From positions 1 to 22,968 of the IMG/VR virus record IMGVR_UViG_3300046000_002700: a stretch of DNA of 22,968 nucleotides, one strand, 5' to 3'. The DNA is from a virus. The position numbers and the translations under genes are program-made. Shown here one piece after another: positions 14,307 through 21,314 of this stretch (its first letter is position 1; each line of letters opens with the position of its first letter). The notes below the pieces were generated by a model that saw nothing but the letters and a program-made list of their open reading frames with translations, did not search any database and was not told where the DNA came from.

Positions 14307-14486
14307 TTAGCTCTTGTTCAATTCATCAACGATATATTTGCTGCGTGATTTTTCACCTCTTACAAGATCAATCTTTTGCCAGAATGATTCCGATGCTGAA
14401 ATTGATTTGCTGATCTTTTGCCTTCCTTTTCCGGAGCCTTTTTTCCTTCCAGAACCAATCCGTTTTCCGCCGCTTTGTTTTTTCAT
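14307..14486 (-). CDS. Small basic protein, RHH-like with AT-hook-like N-terminus, 59 aa
   Basis: ATG 14486 overlaps the HNH stop by one base (TAATG). The first 24 residues are strongly basic (GGKRIGSGRKKGSGKGR), resembling an AT-hook or other DNA-backbone-binding tail. The rest (KISKSISASESFWQKIDLVR, then SRSKYIVDEL) fits a strand-helix-helix pattern as in ribbon-helix-helix regulators, in which a dimer inserts a beta ribbon in the major groove. It may regulate a phage promoter or coat DNA. The fold is my reading of a short sequence and not certain. A longer frame to 14528 would lie inside the HNH gene and is not needed. Confidence 0.65.
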   Translation of the reverse strand: MKKQSGGKRIGSGRKKGSGKGRQKISKSISASESFWQKIDLVRGEKSRSKYIVDELNKS

Positions 14487-14974
14487 TACCAGTTTCTCTT
14501 GCGAAATTTTCCATCTTCCCATGCCCATGTGTTTTTCTCTTTTTGTTCTCCGCTATTAGGAGACCAATCCTCTTGGTCGGACTTTGCTGAGTTGCAATCT
14601 TTGCAAGCCACAACGCAATTTGCGATGTGATCTAATCCGCCTTTGGCCTTTGGCGTGATATGATCGACCGTAGGCATCGGGCCATCCCAGCCATTGAAAC
14701 AAGTCTCAACTCCACAATAAGCGCATTTCCATCCGTCTCGTTCAATGATTTTCAGAATGCGTTTTCCGCCAACCGGAGGCATTAAAACTTCAAAAGCCGA
14801 TGCAATTTTTTTCCAATGATCTCGTTCATTTTCAACCTTAACAAGTTCGCTCCGCGCCTCGTCGCGCTCGCGCTCCAGTTTGCGAGCAAATTCTGACTGG
14901 ACAAGCCACTCATCGTTTTTTCTGCCAATTGAAATTAAGTATTCAGCCGCATCTGTTTCTGGTGTGTCACTCAT
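14486..14974 (-). CDS. HNH endonuclease with N-terminal coiled coil, 162 aa
   Basis: ATG 14974 overlaps the previous stop by 4 nt. Residues 1-55 form an acidic/basic helix (MSDTPETDAAEYL, FARKLERERDEARSEL), text that recurs at the N-terminus of small phage proteins. The nuclease domain follows: CAYCG (C84, C87), TVDHITPKAKGG with D104 and H105 as the first HNH element, then CVVACKDCNSAKSD with C124, C127 and N128. Zinc and a metal at the HNH site cut DNA. HNH proteins near terminase and portal genes can assist packaging in cos phages; others are mobile or degrade host DNA. The fusion to the coil is uncommon and may give oligomerisation or partner binding. Confidence 0.9.
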   Translation of the reverse strand: MSDTPETDAAEYLISIGRKNDEWLVQSEFARKLERERDEARSELVKVENERDHWKKIASAFEVLMPPVGGKRILKIIERDGWKCAYCGVETCFNGWDGPMPTVDHITPKAKGGLDHIANCVVACKDCNSAKSDQEDWSPNSGEQKEKNTWAWEDGKFRKRNW

Positions 14975-15378
14975 TTCGCGCCCTCCAATGCGTTTCTGGC
15001 AATAATTCCCATATTTTCTCTGTCCGCGTAAATGTCTGTGCCATCAATAAATAAATCCTCGATTTTCATCAATGCCTCCCGCGCCTCGTCGCGCTCTTTA
15101 TTTGCTTCGCGTAACTTTCCTTGAGCAATAACCATTTGATCTGTTGCAATAACAAACGCCTCCCGCGCATCAGTCAACAGCTTCCGCAACACAGGGACGC
15201 ATCCGCAATGCTTCTCATCTGGATGGTCTGCCTCAACATGAAGTGCCGCATTCTCCCAATCCGATAACGCCTCCCTCGCCTCGTCGCGCTCTTGCTTGAG
15301 AGTCTTTGCCAATTCAGTAAATACTTCCAAAGCTAACTTCAAGGTTCTTTCGTTGCTTGTTTCTGGTGTGCCGTTCAT
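14971..15378 (-). CDS. Coiled-coil hypothetical protein, 135 aa
   Basis: ATG 15378 and the stop both lie in ATGA overlaps with neighbours. It begins MNGTPETSNERTLKLALEVF and carries QERDEAREAL near residue 30 and KERDEAREAL near 95, close copies of the FARKLERERDEAR segment in the HNH gene that follows. The middle has HVEADHPDEKHCGCVPVLRK, with several H and C that might bind metal. The rest is charged helix. The shared opening (TPET) and shared RERDEAR text suggest the two proteins come from one duplicated family and may form a mixed coil. No function is known to me. Confidence 0.7.
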   Translation of the reverse strand: MNGTPETSNERTLKLALEVFTELAKTLKQERDEAREALSDWENAALHVEADHPDEKHCGCVPVLRKLLTDAREAFVIATDQMVIAQGKLREANKERDEAREALMKIEDLFIDGTDIYADRENMGIIARNALEGAK

Positions 15379-15638
15379 ATCAATTCTTGCTGTAGATTTT
15401 CATTTTTTTTATTCTTCGCCTTTAATTGTTTCGCTTTCCATTTCATAACATCTTCACGAATCAATTCATCTGTGTCGGGATAGTAAATATACATACTGCC
15501 ATTGAAATTGATTCCGCCATAATACCGCGCAATGGAAAATTGGGTTTGCGTAACATTTGTTATTCCGAATGGTGATTTTCGGTGGAGTGGACAAGCATCC
15601 AGATCGGAAAGGATGCTGAATTTTTTTGAATCATTCAT
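15375..15638 (-). CDS. Hypothetical protein, 87 aa
   Basis: I choose ATG 15638 (MNDSKKFSILSD), overlapping the preceding stop by 8 nt; an in-frame TTG at 15647 is a weaker choice. The protein has strand-rich text (TQTQFSIARYYGGINFNGSM, YIYYPDTDELIRED) followed by a lysine-rich tail (KWKAKQLKAKNKKNEN). I recognise no family. The start and stop overlaps place it firmly in the run of small genes between the zinc-ribbon gene and HNH. The basic tail might bind nucleic acid. Confidence 0.6.
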   Translation of the reverse strand: MNDSKKFSILSDLDACPLHRKSPFGITNVTQTQFSIARYYGGINFNGSMYIYYPDTDELIREDVMKWKAKQLKAKNKKNENLQQELI

Positions 15639-15954
15639 GGTCTGCAACTGATTGTTTAAGGTTAAAAATCCCTTCCAAGTCTGGCTCGTTCTGCATTATC
15701 AAACGAGCGTAAAATGCCGTGTAGGAATTACTCAACTTGTATTCGTCTTGACTATCTGTCGCCAAGAAATACTCCCATCGCAAAACTTCATACAGCATTT
15801 TAATTCCCGTTTGCGCGCTCCTGTTCTTTGCTCTAAATCGCCGTGCTAAAGCAACAAGCGAGGCGTAAACATGAGGATTGGAAGCGTGAAAGAGTTCAAA
15901 CTTGATTGCCAGTTTCCTTTTTTCGTGAAACTCAAATTCGCATTGGTCGCTCAT
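15631..15954 (-). CDS. Conserved phage protein of unknown function, 107 aa
   Basis: ATG 15954 (MSDQCEFEFHEKRK) overlaps the zinc-ribbon stop by 4 nt; the longer frame to 16110 lies within that gene and is rejected. The pattern NPHVYASLVALARRFRAKNR, then LYEVLRWEYF and NSYTAFYARLIMQNEPDLEGIF is one I recall from many phages: helices with conserved aromatic and arginine residues and a closing P-x-L-x-G-x-F. No function is assigned that I know of. It has no membrane segment and looks all-helical. Confidence 0.75.
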   Translation of the reverse strand: MSDQCEFEFHEKRKLAIKFELFHASNPHVYASLVALARRFRAKNRSAQTGIKMLYEVLRWEYFLATDSQDEYKLSNSYTAFYARLIMQNEPDLEGIFNLKQSVADHE

Positions 15955-16127
15955 TTTGTTTTTTTGTCGAACCACTTTTGGAAGTGCCCGAAGTCGCGGG
16001 GTTCTGTTACGCTTTTGTTCTGGTTGCAAACATCGCACTTGCCGAAGTGCCATGTTGAGATCCGTTCTTTTTTTGTGCCGTGCTTGATGCCGCATTCCCA
16101 ACAAGACCATTGAGGATAGTTTTTCAT
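15951..16127 (-). CDS. Small zinc-ribbon protein, 58 aa
   Basis: ATG 16127 (MKNYPQWSCWECG) comes just after the hairpin at 16136-16159; a longer frame to 16160 would start inside that hairpin. Two CxxC pairs, CWECG-type at residues 9-12 and CDVCN-type near 31-34, are set to bind one zinc. The segment HFGKCDVCNQ and a tail DFGHFQKWFDKK complete a form I have seen in other phages. It may bind nucleic acid or a protein partner. The stop overlaps the next start by 4 nt. Confidence 0.75.
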   Translation of the reverse strand: MKNYPQWSCWECGIKHGTKKERISTWHFGKCDVCNQNKSVTEPRDFGHFQKWFDKKTK

Positions 16128-16135
16128 ATTTAGAG

Positions 16136-16159
16136 TGCGGGAGGGTTTACCCTCCCGCA
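16136..16159. terminator. Strong hairpin at the end of the IbrB/IbrA insert
   Basis: A perfect 11-bp inverted repeat, TGCGGGAGGGT (16136-16146) and ACCCTCCCGCA (16149-16159), lies 5 nt beyond the IbrA-like stop. On the minus strand it is preceded by an A-rich tract and followed by CTCTAAATATG, which lacks a good U-run. On the plus strand it is followed by AATAATTATTTTTT. It could therefore end transcripts from the plus side, act weakly on the minus side, or stabilise the upstream mRNA. It marks the edge of the AT-rich insert. Confidence 0.6.
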
Positions 16160-16163
16160 ATAA

Positions 16164-17378
16164 TTATTTTTTAGTTAATTTATTTTTGTTCTTCTTGATT
16201 TCAAGATATTTTGCATACGCATCAGACTTCGGTTGAGTCATGCCAAGTCCTTTGCACCACCAATCATTTCTTAAAAGAACTTTGCAAAGCCTTCTCCAAG
16301 ATGGAACCCAATGCTTGTTTTCTAATTCTTTTGGTGCGTAATCTGGTATTTCACCATTATATCCTCTTTTCCTCCATCCCTTAATATGATCCTTAAACCT
16401 TTCAATAAAGTGATCTTTGCTGATTTCAGGCAATGTTGATAATAGCAAATTGCAAAAACTTTTATATGTATGATTGGGAGGCAATGTTATTTTATTGATT
16501 CCATTTATATTACCAATTTCATTAATATATAACGAACCACTATTTGCCCCATTAACGCGAGCTACAACCTTAAACCAACTTTGTGGTTCAAGTATATGGT
16601 ATAACCATAGTCCTTTTTTTTGATCATCCCCATAGGGTTGACACAACCTTTGTTGTGATAAAGGAACTCCAGCTTGATGCATTAAATCATAAATGTGATT
16701 ATGACATTTATCAGCTTTTTTATTATAAATCCAAATATCTTTCGTTTTCCAATCATATATTGGATATACGTTATATATACCCCCTGTTATTTTTGTAGTC
16801 CATCTTTTATTATTATATGTTTCTTTATCGGAAACAGCAATTGTTCTAAATCTGTTCAAACTTTCGTCTGCGCGTATTCCAACAAAAACAGCTAATGGAT
16901 TCCCATTGGAATACCATTCAGCAAACATAATTATAAATTCTTCAAATTCTAAGTTTTTTACAAAAAATGGATAATAATTTTGATCACTTACTACTCCATC
17001 AAATTTAGGGATTTGCCTCACCCAATCATTTTTATGATCATCATCCCAGCAAGTCCATGAAGGTTGATAATTCGATACAGCATTTCTTAGTTTCATTGGA
17101 AGACATATCCAATGTAATTCAATGTGATCTTTGTATAATTCAAACATTTCACGGGCATGATTTGATGTAGCAATATATTGAGCTTCAAAATCAATTAGCA
17201 TTATCCCAATTTTCCGGTTCCTTTGAATTGCTTCATCCATTACTAAATGAAACATTACAGAAGAATCCTTCCCTCCAGAAAATGAAAGAAGTATTTTTTC
17301 AAAATTATCAAATGTATATGCAATTCTTTCCTTTGCAGCAGTCAATACGTTTTTTGAGATCGGTCTTTTAAGTTGCAT
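16164..17378 (-). CDS. ibrA: IbrA-like PAPS reductase-family (DUF3440) protein, 404 aa
   Basis: Residues 31-42 hold the PP-loop LSFSGGKDSSVM, which binds ATP and is shared by PAPS reductases, DndC and other adenylating enzymes. Further segments fit the IbrA/YbdN (DUF3440) group: TCWDDDHKNDWVRQIP near 109, FVGIRADESLNRF near 165, YPIYDWKTKDIW near 205, LCQPYGDDQKKGLWLYHILE near 244. The length matches (IbrA is about 400 aa). The cysteines are not set as an iron-sulfur cluster that I can see. In E. coli, ibrA and ibrB raise expression of eib immunoglobulin-binding genes, but the reaction is unknown. It follows the IbrB-like gene by 1 nt (TAA-T-ATG), so the two are co-translated. True sulfate assimilation is unlikely without cysH partners. 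Confidence 0.88.
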   Translation of the reverse strand: MQLKRPISKNVLTAAKERIAYTFDNFEKILLSFSGGKDSSVMFHLVMDEAIQRNRKIGIMLIDFEAQYIATSNHAREMFELYKDHIELHWICLPMKLRNAVSNYQPSWTCWDDDHKNDWVRQIPKFDGVVSDQNYYPFFVKNLEFEEFIIMFAEWYSNGNPLAVFVGIRADESLNRFRTIAVSDKETYNNKRWTTKITGGIYNVYPIYDWKTKDIWIYNKKADKCHNHIYDLMHQAGVPLSQQRLCQPYGDDQKKGLWLYHILEPQSWFKVVARVNGANSGSLYINEIGNINGINKITLPPNHTYKSFCNLLLSTLPEISKDHFIERFKDHIKGWRKRGYNGEIPDYAPKELENKHWVPSWRRLCKVLLRNDWWCKGLGMTQPKSDAYAKYLEIKKNKNKLTKK

Positions 17379-17379
17379 A

Positions 17380-18522
17380 TTAATAAATGTCTGCTTTCGT
17401 TTTTGATTGAGCCTCTTCCCATTTAAGCTGAGTTCTATTATTTTTTAAAAGCCAGATATTTAAATACTCTAATGCCTTTAAATCTGCATCCTTTTGTTGT
17501 TCACTTGAAAGCAGGTTATACCCACCGCAAAAACGTGAGGGTATTCCAGAATCAATGCAAAGCGAAGCTTGTCCAAGCCAAGCGATGCGATTCATTTTTG
17601 AATTTGTTAAATAATGCTCACAAGAGTTCTTCCATTGCTCAATCACTTTTTTTAATGCTGATTCAAATCTTGGAATGTCAGATAAAAAATCTTTATACAA
17701 AATCTCACATTCTTCGGCAGTCATACTCTTCGGTGGCTTGTCTGAATAGAATCCAGATGGGAAGCATTCCCAATCTTCCCATTCGTGGAATATTCTTTCA
17801 TTGTCTTGCTCACTTTCTGAAATGTCTGATTCATCTAACAAATTAAATTTCTCTTCATCAACAATTGCAGAATCCCATGCTTGACTAAATTTTTGATCTG
17901 AAAAAACATCTTGTAATCCAGAAATTTGACAAAGCCTTAAAACCTCATCGCTATCCATTCCAAGTTCTTTTGCGATTCGCTCATCATTCCAATTCCTTTT
18001 TTTCAATTCGATGACAATATCAGACATCGCATTTACAGCGTGCTTACCCCTTGCCCTGTTATGACGGATTGTTGATGCCATACGGTTCGTCTTATCGATT
18101 TGCGTTTCTCTTATTTGAACGAGTGGCAAGTATCCGCAAATTCGTGATTGTATGCTTTCACATTCTTTCCCTACTCGATGTCGATGAAACCCATCAATAA
18201 CCTCAAAGCTACCATCAGGATCAGACATTGAAACAATTGGTTGAGTATAGCCATCAGAGTCTATTGATAAACGAAGTAATTCCATTTCTGGAGGGGCAAC
18301 GCTATTCGGGTTGTAGTCATTTGAATGAACCAAGTCATTTTTTACCCATCGTACAAAATCAACAGGTTCATTTTTGAATGGGGAAATTTGATGCAGCTTA
18401 AATCTTATCTGATTCAACGCATCAACTTTTTCAGCTAATTGAAGGGCGGAAATTGAATTGATTAAATTATCAATTGTATTTTCTGATTTGCCGAATAATT
18501 CCATTTGTTTTTCGTCGTTCAT
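17380..18522 (-). CDS. ibrB: IbrB-like ParB-fold protein with extra C-terminal domain, 380 aa
   Basis: Residues about 75-160 form a ParB/Srx-type domain: QPIVSMSDPDG, then VIDGFHRHRVGKE at 108-120 (the nucleotide-binding G-x-x-R signature) and STIRHNRARGKH at 150-161. An HTH-like stretch follows at about 178-202 (NDERIAKELGMDSDEVLRLC). IbrB of E. coli is about 210 aa and ends near here. Residues 243-362 add a distinct domain with HEWEDWECFPSGFY, SCEHYLTN, MNRIAWLGQASLC and a GGYNLLS segment. I recall a similar domain near IbrA genes in other phages, possibly as a separate gene. With no ParA, chromosome partition is not its job. Together with IbrA it may regulate genes or modify a nucleic acid or nucleotide. 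Confidence 0.85.
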   Translation of the reverse strand: MNDEKQMELFGKSENTIDNLINSISALQLAEKVDALNQIRFKLHQISPFKNEPVDFVRWVKNDLVHSNDYNPNSVAPPEMELLRLSIDSDGYTQPIVSMSDPDGSFEVIDGFHRHRVGKECESIQSRICGYLPLVQIRETQIDKTNRMASTIRHNRARGKHAVNAMSDIVIELKKRNWNDERIAKELGMDSDEVLRLCQISGLQDVFSDQKFSQAWDSAIVDEEKFNLLDESDISESEQDNERIFHEWEDWECFPSGFYSDKPPKSMTAEECEILYKDFLSDIPRFESALKKVIEQWKNSCEHYLTNSKMNRIAWLGQASLCIDSGIPSRFCGGYNLLSSEQQKDADLKALEYLNIWLLKNNRTQLKWEEAQSKTKADIY

Positions 18523-18577
18523 ATTTTCTATTTCTGTTTAGGTTTATTTTTTGTTGATGTTCTGGGGAGAACAAAAA

Positions 18578-18868
18578 TCATGCAGGGATTGCAAGAATCC
18601 CCTGACCGCAACAATTGTAATACTCGATTCCAACCATTCCGTTTTCTTCAAACTTGGTGAAGTAATCGCCTCCACCATTAACGAGCCAAACTCCCTTGAT
18701 TCCCAAGCTATGCTCGACCCATTTTTCAGACTCTTCAACTGGCTTGAAAGAACCACCAATTGATTGAACACAATCTGTCATTCCATCGAATGAAGATTTA
18801 ACCCAAACTTGCAGGTTGTTCTTATTTTTTTTGATGAAGCTTTTGAAGGTTGCTTTTGTGATGTTCAT
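18578..18868 (-). CDS. Hypothetical small protein, 96 aa
   Basis: I choose ATG 18868 (MNITKATFKSFIKKNK); an in-frame ATG at 18898 would add ten residues of charged repeat-like text (ETKIEIEK). The protein has SSFDGMTDCVQSIGGSF near 26 and LGIKGVWLVNGGGDYF near 56, then GIEYYNCCGQGILAI near the end. I recall similar proteins in other phages without a function. It lies 55 nt before the IbrB-like gene, at the start of the AT-rich insert, and may be part of that unit. Confidence 0.65.
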   Translation of the reverse strand: MNITKATFKSFIKKNKNNLQVWVKSSFDGMTDCVQSIGGSFKPVEESEKWVEHSLGIKGVWLVNGGGDYFTKFEENGMVGIEYYNCCGQGILAIPA

Positions 18869-18898
18869 TTTTTCTATTTCTATTTTTGTTTCTATCAT

Positions 18899-18999
18899 TG
18901 GGATTCGTTCCCTTTGATGTTTCTAATCTCTCACAGAATTTGATTTCTGTAAATAGTTTTTTTCATTTATTTTTACCCACCCGCAAACCCTGATAAACA
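18899..18999 (-). promoter_or_regulatory. Gap between terminase and AT-rich insert, possible promoter/operator
   Basis: About 100 nt of AT-rich sequence without a gene. It holds the inverted repeat ACAGAA (18933-18938) and TTCTGT (18945-18950) with a 6-nt spacer, an operator-like size. A TTTACA-like hexamer is present on the minus strand, but no matching -10 at proper spacing is convincing. It is one of the wider gaps in the window and lies where the composition changes, so a separate promoter for the insert is plausible but unproven. Confidence 0.25.
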
Positions 19000-20733
19000 C
19001 TACGCCTCCGCGCCTATCGGCAAAACTCCTGCCAACATTGCCGATGCGATTGCGATACATTCGCAGTCCCAAAGATGGTTTGGCCTTCCACCAATGCGCA
19101 CCCATCTTTGCTCAACCTGTTTCGTCTTTGCGTTCACAATATCCTTTTTCATCTCGCTCAACATTTGCTTGCGGTAATTGTCGGAAACATCCCTCGGGAC
19201 TTCCCATTTCAATGTTGCATCAGGCTGTCGAAGCGATGCCAACTTGTCCTTCACCTTTTCGTTGCTGTAGAAAAAATATGCGCATTTTAGCCCGTCCGAT
19301 CCGGCTTGCGCCCCTTCAATTTTAGAAACAAATCGACGCGTCCTTCTGCTCCCCTCCATGTGATAAAATCCATCTTGCCCTGATCCGTGGGAGGCGGTCC
19401 AATTTCTTCGTGCGCATTGTTCGTAAACCAGCGGCGTATCATACCCAGCATCAATAACCACGCACCTCGGTTGGATTTCGAACTGCGATTGGATTGCATC
19501 GATGGTTTCCCAAGTCAAAGGACGCGATTCGTGCAGAAGCATCGAAGACCCGTCAACCCTAAACGCCCGGACGATTGCCCAAAAGTGATCCCGCTGTTTA
19601 TCCACGCACAGAAACCTCCGATGCTCCCCATCTATTTTCTGCCCTTCCAAAAATTCTGTTTTGGAAAAGTCGCCCACCGATATTTCTGGCAAGTCGCTCG
19701 TGATTTCATTCTGCCAAGTTTGCGCCTTCCGTTTCTGCACGAATTGTTTTAGCGGTTCAATGTTCCCGCTGTTCTTTGCCTCGTTCGCCTCAATCCATTC
19801 CTTAACGATGGTAAACCAAGGAATCCACCAGACGGCATAAGCCGGATACTCGTAAGATTTATGACCACGAATCGGATGCGGGTTTAATGATCGATAGCTG
19901 GATCTCGTTGATAAATCCCTACGGACTGCTGCCGTGTCCTGATATTCGTGCTTGCAATGCTCGCAAACCATCCGCACAGAGTCTTGCACGTTGTCCCATA
20001 GAACATTGTTCCTTTCATCCCTGTCAGCAACGTATTTTATAGCCTCAAATAAGTATCTCTGCCAGTTCCCACATTGGGAACATTCCCATCCCCAAGCTTC
20101 CCTTGTCCCACTCTCCCATTCGACGTCTGCTTCATGCCCTGCATCCCATCCCTGCGAGACAAGAATTGTCTTCCGATTCCATCTGTCGTGATGCCGTGCC
20201 TTGAGTTCCTTGATCATTCCTCCCTTCCACCGCCAAACCTCGTCCCCAATGCAGTAACGCATGGACTTCTCTTGAAGGTTTGTCATGTTCGCCCCTCCTG
20301 CGAAAAGAACCATGTGCGGGAACAGGATCGTAGTTTTGCGCATTGCGTGCCTGTCTTGAGGGAATAGTTCCCTGACAGGCTGGCACTCGTTGAAAATAGG
20401 AATCAATCGGCTTTCAGTCCAATCTTTCACCATATCGTCAGTTTGACCCACAAACAATGTCGGTCCAGACTTCTGAGCGACAATAAAACACGCAATCGTT
20501 TCCATCATTGTCGTCTTTCCTCCACCAGTAGGGGCGCGAAGAAAGATTTGCGTTGTCTCGTCATCACTTGCCGCAAGCAAGGGATCGTTCAGCCAAGGCG
20601 CAACGCTTGGATCAAATCTGCTCGCACGATCAGAATTAGGAAAATTCACATTCTCACTTGCCCAATCAAGAATCGTCCCAGAATACGCCAGTTTGATGCC
20701 GGCCGCTATGCCTTCCAATAACGGATTGATCAT
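19000..20733 (-). CDS. Terminase large subunit (lambda gpA type), 577 aa
   Basis: The start overlaps the small subunit stop by 4 nt. ATPase: Walker A RAPTGGGKTTMMET at 66-79, a Walker B-like CIGDEVW at 161-167 with D164 and E165. Paired cysteines C218/C221 and C257/C260 likely bind zinc, as in gpA-family enzymes. Nuclease: CVDKQRDHFW with D378, VVIDAGYDTP with D428, and HLWDCECIAIA with D556, the three acids of the RNase H-like fold. GpA packs DNA into the portal and cuts concatemers, in lambda at cos. At 577 aa it is a little shorter than lambda gpA (641 aa). It works with the small subunit, portal and perhaps the HNH protein. Confidence 0.94.
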   Translation of the reverse strand: MINPLLEGIAAGIKLAYSGTILDWASENVNFPNSDRASRFDPSVAPWLNDPLLAASDDETTQIFLRAPTGGGKTTMMETIACFIVAQKSGPTLFVGQTDDMVKDWTESRLIPIFNECQPVRELFPQDRHAMRKTTILFPHMVLFAGGANMTNLQEKSMRYCIGDEVWRWKGGMIKELKARHHDRWNRKTILVSQGWDAGHEADVEWESGTREAWGWECSQCGNWQRYLFEAIKYVADRDERNNVLWDNVQDSVRMVCEHCKHEYQDTAAVRRDLSTRSSYRSLNPHPIRGHKSYEYPAYAVWWIPWFTIVKEWIEANEAKNSGNIEPLKQFVQKRKAQTWQNEITSDLPEISVGDFSKTEFLEGQKIDGEHRRFLCVDKQRDHFWAIVRAFRVDGSSMLLHESRPLTWETIDAIQSQFEIQPRCVVIDAGYDTPLVYEQCARRNWTASHGSGQDGFYHMEGSRRTRRFVSKIEGAQAGSDGLKCAYFFYSNEKVKDKLASLRQPDATLKWEVPRDVSDNYRKQMLSEMKKDIVNAKTKQVEQRWVRIGGRPNHLWDCECIAIASAMLAGVLPIGAEA

Positions 20734-21314
20734 ATTTTCAAAAGTTCCCCCTGCATTTCTCCCAAAATGCCCTGCACTCGATCATTCAACTTCTTCCTCA
20801 ATTCCACTTCCCCCAATCCTGCTAAAGCTCCGCTGGCATCGTTTACAAGCGCGGAAAGCTTTGCCGATAGGATTGCCCCAAATCTAATCCCTGCTTCTCT
20901 CACCTCCAGGTTCTTCACGTATTCACCCCGATCAACTGCAAGCGCATATTCAATCCGTTCGCATTCCAACAATGTTTTGCGTAGCCTCGCCTCGTTCAGT
21001 CCTTTCGGCGCATCCTTTCCCCTCCCATTGGTTTCAAGGAATTTCTTGCGCCACGCTTCAGCCTCGGCCATCGAAGTCATCGGCATTCCTGCCTTGACCA
21101 TCTTGTGGACGTTGGGTTGCGTCATCCCCCATGCCTTTGCGATTTTCTGTTGAGTAAGTTTCCCTGTCTTTTTTTCCGATGCAAATTCTGAAGCGATCTT
21201 CGACTCTCTGGCGGTTAGAGTTTTCCCGCTCTTTAATTTTTGCAGGATATTCTTAAACTCGGCCTCTTTTATCTTCTGCTCTAAATCAACTGGTTTCTCG
21301 CTTTCCTTTTTCAT
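20730..21314 (-). CDS. Terminase small subunit, 194 aa
   Basis: Both ends lie in 4-nt overlaps. After a charged N-terminus, residues 53-74 form a helix-turn-helix (LTQQKIAKAWGMTQPNVHKM), as expected for recognition of the packaging site. The C-terminal half (GLNEARLRKTLLECERIEYAL, then VREAGIRFGAILSAKLSALV) matches the usual Nu1-like ending that joins the subunit to its ring and to the large subunit; lambda Nu1 is about 181 aa. Position directly before gpA confirms the role. Confidence 0.9.
   Translation of the reverse strand: MKKESEKPVDLEQKIKEAEFKNILQKLKSGKTLTARESKIASEFASEKKTGKLTQQKIAKAWGMTQPNVHKMVKAGMPMTSMAEAEAWRKKFLETNGRGKDAPKGLNEARLRKTLLECERIEYALAVDRGEYVKNLEVREAGIRFGAILSAKLSALVNDASGALAGLGEVELRKKLNDRVQGILGEMQGELLKI

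Noticed and set aside
16164-17378. Genuine assimilatory PAPS reductase (CysH)
   Set aside because: Length (404 aa), DUF3440-like segments and the ParB-fold partner fit IbrA, and no other sulfate assimilation gene is near.
16164-18522. Dnd/Ssp phosphorothioate system
   Set aside because: Only a PP-loop protein and a ParB-fold protein are present. DndA/DndD/DndE or SspA/SspB/SspD partners are not seen and the PP-loop protein fits IbrA better than DndC.
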